A stretch of 64,000 bases of DNA from Chitinophagaceae bacterium (GTDB lineage Bacteria > Bacteroidota > Bacteroidia > Chitinophagales > UBA10324). Every line of letters starts with the position of its first letter. Positions within the stretch are counted from its first letter, which is position 1. The notes under the pieces were generated by a model, which did no database searches, was not told where the DNA came from, and saw only the letters and a program-made list of their open reading frames with translations. Below, in pieces: positions 58,756-64,000 of this stretch. The stretch covers positions 152,869 to 216,868 of the forward strand of contig CANIPU010000004.1 in the NCBI GenBank assembly GCA_947469485.1. The letters are read 5' to 3'. The position numbers were made by a program, and so were the translations under genes.

Positions 58756-61700
58756 TTGAGAATTTTTAAAAATATATTTTTTTTATTCTTTATTGTATTT
58801 ACCATTCCGGTAATTGCACAGCCTGTTAATGATAATCCATGTAATGCAATTGCACTGCCTGTTGGAACAGCTTGTACTTATACTCAATATACAAACGCGG
58901 GAGCAACTGCAACAGCCGGAGTTCCTGCGCCTGGTTGTGCAAATTATCTGGGTGGAGATGTTTGGTTCAGCGCCGTCGTTCCGGCCAGTGGAAATCTGAT
59001 AATTGACTCAAATACGGGTGTTGTTACAAATGGAGGAATGGCCTTATATACTGGTCCATGCAATGCATTAACTTTAGTTGGTTGTGATAACAATGGAAGT
59101 GCAAATGGTTTAATGCCTTCAATTTCGCAAACAGGATTAACACCTGGCGCTACGGTATACATTAGATTTTGGGATGTAGGAAATACTAATAATGGTACTT
59201 TTTCAATTTGTGCAAAGAGTGGAGCGCCATGTACTCCTCAAGGTGCAAATAGTTCTTGCGCAGCAGCCGATCCTTTTTGCACCGATGTATCATATGATTA
59301 TTGTAACACTACCAATGTTCCTTCTCTTGGAGGGGGTGGGATATACGGTTGTTTACTTACGACGCCAAATCCTGCTTTTTACTATTTAAATGTTGCAACA
59401 AGTGGCCCAATAATTTTTAATATTTCTCAACAAACAAATGCCGGAGTTGGAATTGATGTGGATTATGTTGTCTGGGGACCATTTGCTTCACAAGCCGCCA
59501 TGTGCGCCGGACTTACGGCAGGAAATATTGTTTCTTGTAGCTATTCAACTGCTGCGATTGAAACTGCTACTATTCCTGCCGCTGTTGCAGGGCAATGGTA
59601 CATGGTATTAATTACCAATTATTCCAATCAAACAGGTGTTATTAATTTTAATCAAACAAATGCCGGGACTGCAGGTGCTGGGTCAACGAATTGTAATATT
59701 TTAACAGCAATACCAGGGCCTTGTGTAGCAGGATTTTATACTTTAAGCGGTGCTGTTCAGGTAACATCTCCTCCTGCTACTGGTACACTTACAATAACAA
59801 ATACATGCGGTGGAAGTGTTGTTTTAAATGCACCATTTGCCAATAATATTCCTTATACAATCCCAGGTATATGCGGTAATGGTGCTAGTTGCACAGTTAC
59901 AGCGGTTTTTTCCGCGGTTGGTGCTCCAATAATTTTGTCAACATCTTATACTTCACCAAGTTGCAATACATTAACTGCGGTTGCAGGACCATGTATTAGC
60001 GGCTCATATATTTTATCAGGCACATTAACAACAGGATGCCTTCCTGCAACAGGCACGCTAACTATTACAAGTTCGTGTGGGGGAAGCATTGTTTTTAATG
60101 CTCCATTTACAAGTCCATTGAATTGGTCATTGCCTACCTCAAATGGTAATGGTGGCAGTTGTACAGTTACAGCAGTTTATTCAGCAGCAGGCGCTCCTGT
60201 AATAGTACCTTTTGTATTTAATGAACCAACTTGCTGTCCAGCAAATGCCGGAACAATAACAACAACTCAAACAAATGGAACACAAACCATACTTGCTAAT
60301 GGTACGGTACAGGTAACACTTTGTCCAGGTGGAACTTTTAATTTAGTAAGTAATAATAATTTTACTTTGCCACCTTCTTGGGGTCCATTTGATCCTGCTG
60401 AATTGTTTTATGCTATTTATGTTTCCCCTGGACCAACAGTTCCGGACCCTGATGTTGATCCAAACTGGACAGGTTATTATTGGACTGGTCAAGACTTTAC
60501 AACTGGAAATAGCGGTGGTTTAAGTACAAATTCTTCAGGCGGATGTTCTCCGCTTTTAACCCTTCCTCCAGTTGGAGCACCTTATGCATCTCCTAATTCA
60601 CCGATAAATACATTGGTATTTGTACCAATTACTGCCGATGATGGTGATAACAGTGTTTTAGGTAATGGAGTAGTTAATCATGACCAGAATAACGATGGTT
60701 GTTTTGATTTAGGTAATCCTATTTCAGTTACTTTTTTAAACCCTATTACATTTAGTCCCACACCAGCTTGTGATGGATCAGTCTCTGTTGATATTAGCGG
60801 AGGATATCCTCAATTTTTTCCGGCTCTATATACACTAACAAATACTGGAGCTGGTTCATTAAGTTCAACTTCCGCAACTTCTGGGGGAAGTGTTGTAATA
60901 TCCGGTTTAACTGCAGGCCAAAATTATTCATTCAGTGTAAACGATGGCAATGGATGTGTTTCTTCCTTCAGCGGTGTATATAGTGGCTCACCTTTTGTTG
61001 TTATAAATCCAATCAGCGCAACTCTATGTTCGGGTGGTTGTGTTAATTTAACAAGTGTTTTAAATTCCGGAGTTGGGAATGGCAATTTAACTTTTACAAA
61101 TAACCAATGCGCTCAAATTCCTGACGCAGGAATTACAGCTACAAATGGTACACCATTGGCCATTGGCGGAAGTTGGGCGCATACAAATATTAATGTTTCA
61201 GGAGTTTGTGATCAAATTTGGAATACCGGCGATGTTTTAATTGTTTGTTTAAATATTCTGCATACTTATGATGGTGATTTAAATATTTACATACAAGCAC
61301 CTAATGGTCAGTATTATTTATTAAGTGATGATAATGGAGCTGGTGGTGATAACTATACAAATACATGTTTTTCAGCAACCGCAGTTGCAGTTCCTGCTGC
61401 AGCTGCTGCAAATGCACCATATTCAGGGTCATACAAACCAGAAGGAGCAGGAAATAATTTCGGTGGATTAAATGGAACTCCAACAAATGGAACATGGTCA
61501 TTATGGGTTGCAGATGATTTAGGAGGAGATGTAGGAACTTTGATTAATTGGTCAATTACTTTTGGGAATCAAAATAGTTATACTTATGCATGGTCTCCAA
61601 CAGCAGGCCTAAGCAGTACAAATACAACAAACCCAATTGCCTGCCCAACAGTTTCAACAACTTATACTTTAACTGTAACGAACTCTTGTGGTTGTACTGC

Positions 61701-64000
61701 ATCTGCAACCACAGCAATTACAATTGGCGTTGCACCTACATTGTCTGCTTCTTTCGTAAGCCCATTATGTCTCGGAGGAGCAAACGGAAGTATTGATTTA
61801 ACTGTTGTAACCGGCACTGCTCCATTTACATATTTATGGTCAAATGGAGCTACTATTGAGGATATAAATGGATTAGGTGCAGGCACATATTCTGTCACTG
61901 TTACAGCGGCAGGTGGTTGCACCGCTACAACTTCAGTAACAATTACACAACCTGCTGCATTATCGAATTCATTTGTGACCACAGCAATTTTCTGCAGCGG
62001 ATATTCAACCGGAACAATTAATCTAACTCCTGCGGGTGGTGTAACTCCATATACCTACATCTGGTCCAATGGAGCTACGACACAGGATTTGGCAAATGTT
62101 CCAGCCGGAACCTACATCGTGACAGTGACTGATGCAAACGGGTGCACAAAAGTTGATGGAATAATTTTAGCCGATGGAATAACAATTACATTGCCATTCA
62201 CCCAAATAAATGTGAACTGTTTCGGAGCAGGAACCGGTTCGATTGATTTGTCAGTTACGGGAGCAACAGCACCGATTTTTTATTCCTGGTCAAATGGAGC
62301 AACCACTCAGGATATAAATAACTTATCTGTTGGTAATTATTCTGTGACTGTAACTGATGGAAATGGCTGTACCGCTACAACTACTGTATCTATAACCCAG
62401 CCAGCACCTTTGAATTTTTCAAGCATTATTACCAATGCTGGATGTGGCGTAAACAACGGTGCTATAAATATTACGGTAAGTGGAGGAAACTCACCATATA
62501 CTTTTTCCTGGTCAAATGGAGCTACTACTGAAGATATTTCAAATTTGGGAGCAGGGACATATAGCGTAACAATTCTGGATGTTAATTTTTGCTCCTATAC
62601 ATGGACAGGGATAGTTAATTCACCTTCCGCACAAACATTAACTGAAGCTCATGTAAATGCAACATGTGGATTAGCCAATGGAAGCATCAATATTGCAGTA
62701 GTTGGCGGCACCGCACCATTTACCTATAACTGGAGCAATGGATCAGCAACGGAAGATTTAATAAATATTGCAGCAGGAACTTATACTATAACAGTAACAG
62801 ACAACAACGGATGCACTGCAACATTGCCAATAACCATAATTGATGCACCGGCCCAAACATTAACTGAAACTCATATAAATGCAACCTGTGGATTAGCCAA
62901 CGGAAGCATCAATATTACAGTAGCTGGCGGCACCTCACCATTTACCTATAACTGGAGCAATGGATCAGCAACTGAAGATTTAATAAATATTACAGCAGGA
63001 ACTTATACCATAACAGTAACTGACAATAACGGATGTACTGCAACATTGCCAGTAACCATTACTGATGCACCGGCTCAAACATTAACTGAAACACATACAG
63101 ATGCGACTTGTGGACTATCAAACGGAACTGCTGGAGTAATTGTATCAGGAGGGGCACCCGCATATACATACCTTTGGAGTACTTCAGCCACCACAGCAAA
63201 CATAGCCGGTTTATCGGTAGGAAATTATACCGTAACAGTTACGGACTTAAATGGCTGTACGGTCGCAATTGCTGCCAGCGTAAGCAATATCGGTGGACCA
63301 TCTTTAAATACAACACCAATCCCTGTTTTATGTAACCTTGGTGCGAATGGAAGTATTGACCTTTCGGTGACAGGCGGAGCCGCTCCCTTTGTTTTCATTT
63401 GGAGCAACGCAGCTACAACTGAAGACCTAAATAACCTTTCGGCAGGTAATTACCTGGTAACAGTATCAGACGCGAACGGATGCTCCTCAACGGCTTCTGT
63501 TACATTGAATAATCCGGCTCCGATGAACATCACACTGGGAACAACTGATCCGACATGTGGACTTAATAATGGAAGTATTACTGTAAGCAATGTTGCCGGA
63601 GTTGCAGGTCCATATTCATATTTATGGAGCAATAGCGATACAAATAGTCAAATTGTAAATGTTGGTCCCGGAAATTATTCTGTAACAGTAACAGGAGCAA
63701 ATGGTTGTACGGGAAGTGCAAGTCAAACAATTTCCAATATCGGAAACCCGGTCACCTCAACGACCAGCACCACGATCTGCGTAAACCAGTTACCATATAC
63801 CTGGAATGCAAACAGCTACGCATCAGCAGGAACTTTCAATGTCACACTGACGAGTGCAGCAGGATGTGATTCAGTAGCGACACTGAATCTTACAGTGAAT
63901 CCGAATGTGACTTCAACGACCAACACCACGATCTGCGTAAACCAGTTACCGTACAGCTGGAATACAAACAGCTACGCAACAGCAGGAACCTACAATGTCA
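58756..64000 (+). CDS. Giant secreted surface protein with P-domain and SprB repeats (runs off the right edge)
   Basis: From TTG at 58756 the frame stays open to the last base, at least 1748 residues. Signal peptide: RIFKNIFFLFFIVFTIPVIAQ. Regions: two disulfide-rich beta domains (about 25-320), two paired repeats of about 80 residues (about 325-490) beginning GPCVAGFYTLSGA and GPCISGSYILSGT, and a proprotein-convertase P-like domain (about 835-935; DGDLNIYIQAPNGQYYLL, then GTWSLWVADDLGGDVG). Nine SprB repeats of about 72 residues follow (about 1000-1670), each with PFTY.WSNG and VTVTDxNGC. A second repeat type then starts (TTICVNQLPYTWNANSY). A T9SS sorting domain would be expected beyond the window. 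Start is TTG because no ATG lies between the preceding stop and the signal peptide. Probable role: adhesion. Confidence 0.92.
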   Translation, partial: MRIFKNIFFLFFIVFTIPVIAQPVNDNPCNAIALPVGTACTYTQYTNAGATATAGVPAPGCANYLGGDVWFSAVVPASGNLIIDSNTGVVTNGGMALYTGPCNALTLVGCDNNGSANGLMPSISQTGLTPGATVYIRFWDVGNTNNGTFSICAKSGAPCTPQGANSSCAAADPFCTDVSYDYCNTTNVPSLGGGGIYGCLLTTPNPAFYYLNVATSGPIIFNISQQTNAGVGIDVDYVVWGPFASQAAMCAGLTAGNIVSCSYSTAAIETATIPAAVAGQWYMVLITNYSNQTGVINFNQTNAGTAGAGSTNCNILTAIPGPCVAGFYTLSGAVQVTSPPATGTLTITNTCGGSVVLNAPFANNIPYTIPGICGNGASCTVTAVFSAVGAPIILSTSYTSPSCNTLTAVAGPCISGSYILSGTLTTGCLPATGTLTITSSCGGSIVFNAPFTSPLNWSLPTSNGNGGSCTVTAVYSAAGAPVIVPFVFNEPTCCPANAGTITTTQTNGTQTILANGTVQVTLCPGGTFNLVSNNNFTLPPSWGPFDPAELFYAIYVSPGPTVPDPDVDPNWTGYYWTGQDFTTGNSGGLSTNSSGGCSPLLTLPPVGAPYASPNSPINTLVFVPITADDGDNSVLGNGVVNHDQNNDGCFDLGNPISVTFLNPITFSPTPACDGSVSVDISGGYPQFFPALYTLTNTGAGSLSSTSATSGGSVVISGLTAGQNYSFSVNDGNGCVSSFSGVYSGSPFVVINPISATLCSGGCVNLTSVLNSGVGNGNLTFTNNQCAQIPDAGITATNGTPLAIGGSWAHTNINVSGVCDQIWNTGDVLIVCLNILHTYDGDLNIYIQAPNGQYYLLSDDNGAGGDNYTNTCFSATAVAVPAAAAANAPYSGSYKPEGAGNNFGGLNGTPTNGTWSLWVADDLGGDVGTLINWSITFGNQNSYTYAWSPTAGLSSTNTTNPIACPTVSTTYTLTVTNSCGCTASATTAITIGVAPTLSASFVSPLCLGGANGSIDLTVVTGTAPFTYLWSNGATIEDINGLGAGTYSVTVTAAGGCTATTSVTITQPAALSNSFVTTAIFCSGYSTGTINLTPAGGVTPYTYIWSNGATTQDLANVPAGTYIVTVTDANGCTKVDGIILADGITITLPFTQINVNCFGAGTGSIDLSVTGATAPIFYSWSNGATTQDINNLSVGNYSVTVTDGNGCTATTTVSITQPAPLNFSSIITNAGCGVNNGAINITVSGGNSPYTFSWSNGATTEDISNLGAGTYSVTILDVNFCSYTWTGIVNSPSAQTLTEAHVNATCGLANGSINIAVVGGTAPFTYNWSNGSATEDLINIAAGTYTITVTDNNGCTATLPITIIDAPAQTLTETHINATCGLANGSINITVAGGTSPFTYNWSNGSATEDLINITAGTYTITVTDNNGCTATLPVTITDAPAQTLTETHTDATCGLSNGTAGVIVSGGAPAYTYLWSTSATTANIAGLSVGNYTVTVTDLNGCTVAIAASVSNIGGPSLNTTPIPVLCNLGANGSIDLSVTGGAAPFVFIWSNAATTEDLNNLSAGNYLVTVSDANGCSSTASVTLNNPAPMNITLGTTDPTCGLNNGSITVSNVAGVAGPYSYLWSNSDTNSQIVNVGPGNYSVTVTGANGCTGSASQTISNIGNPVTSTTSTTICVNQLPYTWNANSYASAGTFNVTLTSAAGCDSVATLNLTVNPNVTSTTNTTICVNQLPYSWNTNSYATAGTYNV

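Noticed and set aside
61301..63632. Several minus- and plus-strand frames of 60 to 106 codons
   Set aside because: All lie inside the giant open frame at 58756-64000, which has a signal peptide, repeats and continuous coding character.
1..64000. CRISPR arrays, tRNA and rRNA genes, insertion sequences
   Set aside because: No regularly spaced direct repeats with unique spacers, no clover-leaf segments noticed in the gaps, and no transposase or terminal inverted repeat with a gene.

Overview
The window reads as an A+T-rich chromosome segment of a free-living member of the Bacteroidota (Chitinophagales/Sphingobacteriia-like; the order is a guess). The main evidence is type IX secretion (T9SS) cargo: several proteins have an N-terminal signal peptide and a C-terminal 'sorting domain A' ending in a short Lys/Val/His-rich tail. 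SprB-type repeats, a TonB-dependent receptor with a carboxypeptidase-like N-terminal extension, a DUF5686 protein, a DUF6660 protein and Bacteroidota-type promoters (TTG, about 19-20 nt, TAnnTTTG) agree with this. No tRNA, rRNA, CRISPR array, transposase or phage gene was seen.

Layout. 0-5 kb: a gene broken by the window edge, a 1047-residue SprB-repeat T9SS protein and a secreted unknown. 4.8-10.3 kb: a cyanophycin locus (divergent cyanophycinase and cyanophycin synthetase), followed by a PLP aminotransferase and a stand-alone receiver protein. 10.4-14.9 kb: three T9SS cargo proteins, one a parallel beta-helix. 15-22.7 kb: a methyltransferase, two overlapping genes for M16-fold proteins without zinc ligands, an FAD oxidoreductase and an alpha/alpha-toroid-like protein. 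22.8-28.7 kb: PEP carboxykinase, another T9SS protein, an outer-membrane barrel, branched-chain aminotransferase and a DUF2279 protein. 28.8-33.4 kb: four minus-strand genes, each followed by a copy of the same hairpin. 34-38.5 kb: a GNAT acetyltransferase, a TonB receptor with a Cys/His-rich DUF6660 protein, and small unknowns. 38.6-49.9 kb: mostly housekeeping (phosphohexomutase, RecN, KdsB, NfeD-type protease, two DinB-fold proteins, TMEM175-like channel, LLM flavoprotein, LysM protein). 50-52.5 kb: a repeat-rich accessory island bounded by 57-bp direct repeats. 52.5-64 kb: a DUF5686 outer-membrane protein, a truncated gene start, a classical active/inactive M16 peptidase pair, and a very large SprB-repeat surface protein that runs off the right edge.

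How the genes connect. CphA and CphB make and degrade the nitrogen reserve cyanophycin, and the adjacent aminotransferase could handle released amino acids (inference). The many T9SS cargo proteins imply a secretion machine encoded elsewhere. The two M16 pairs contrast: the 55-58 kb pair keeps one zinc site, while the 16-20 kb pair has none and one partner carries an OmpA-like tail. Most unusual are the 50-52.5 kb island, whose two small genes share leader and trailing hairpin sequences like cassettes, and a 95-bp inverted copy of one T9SS gene's promoter and start placed 12 kb away beside its paralogue.
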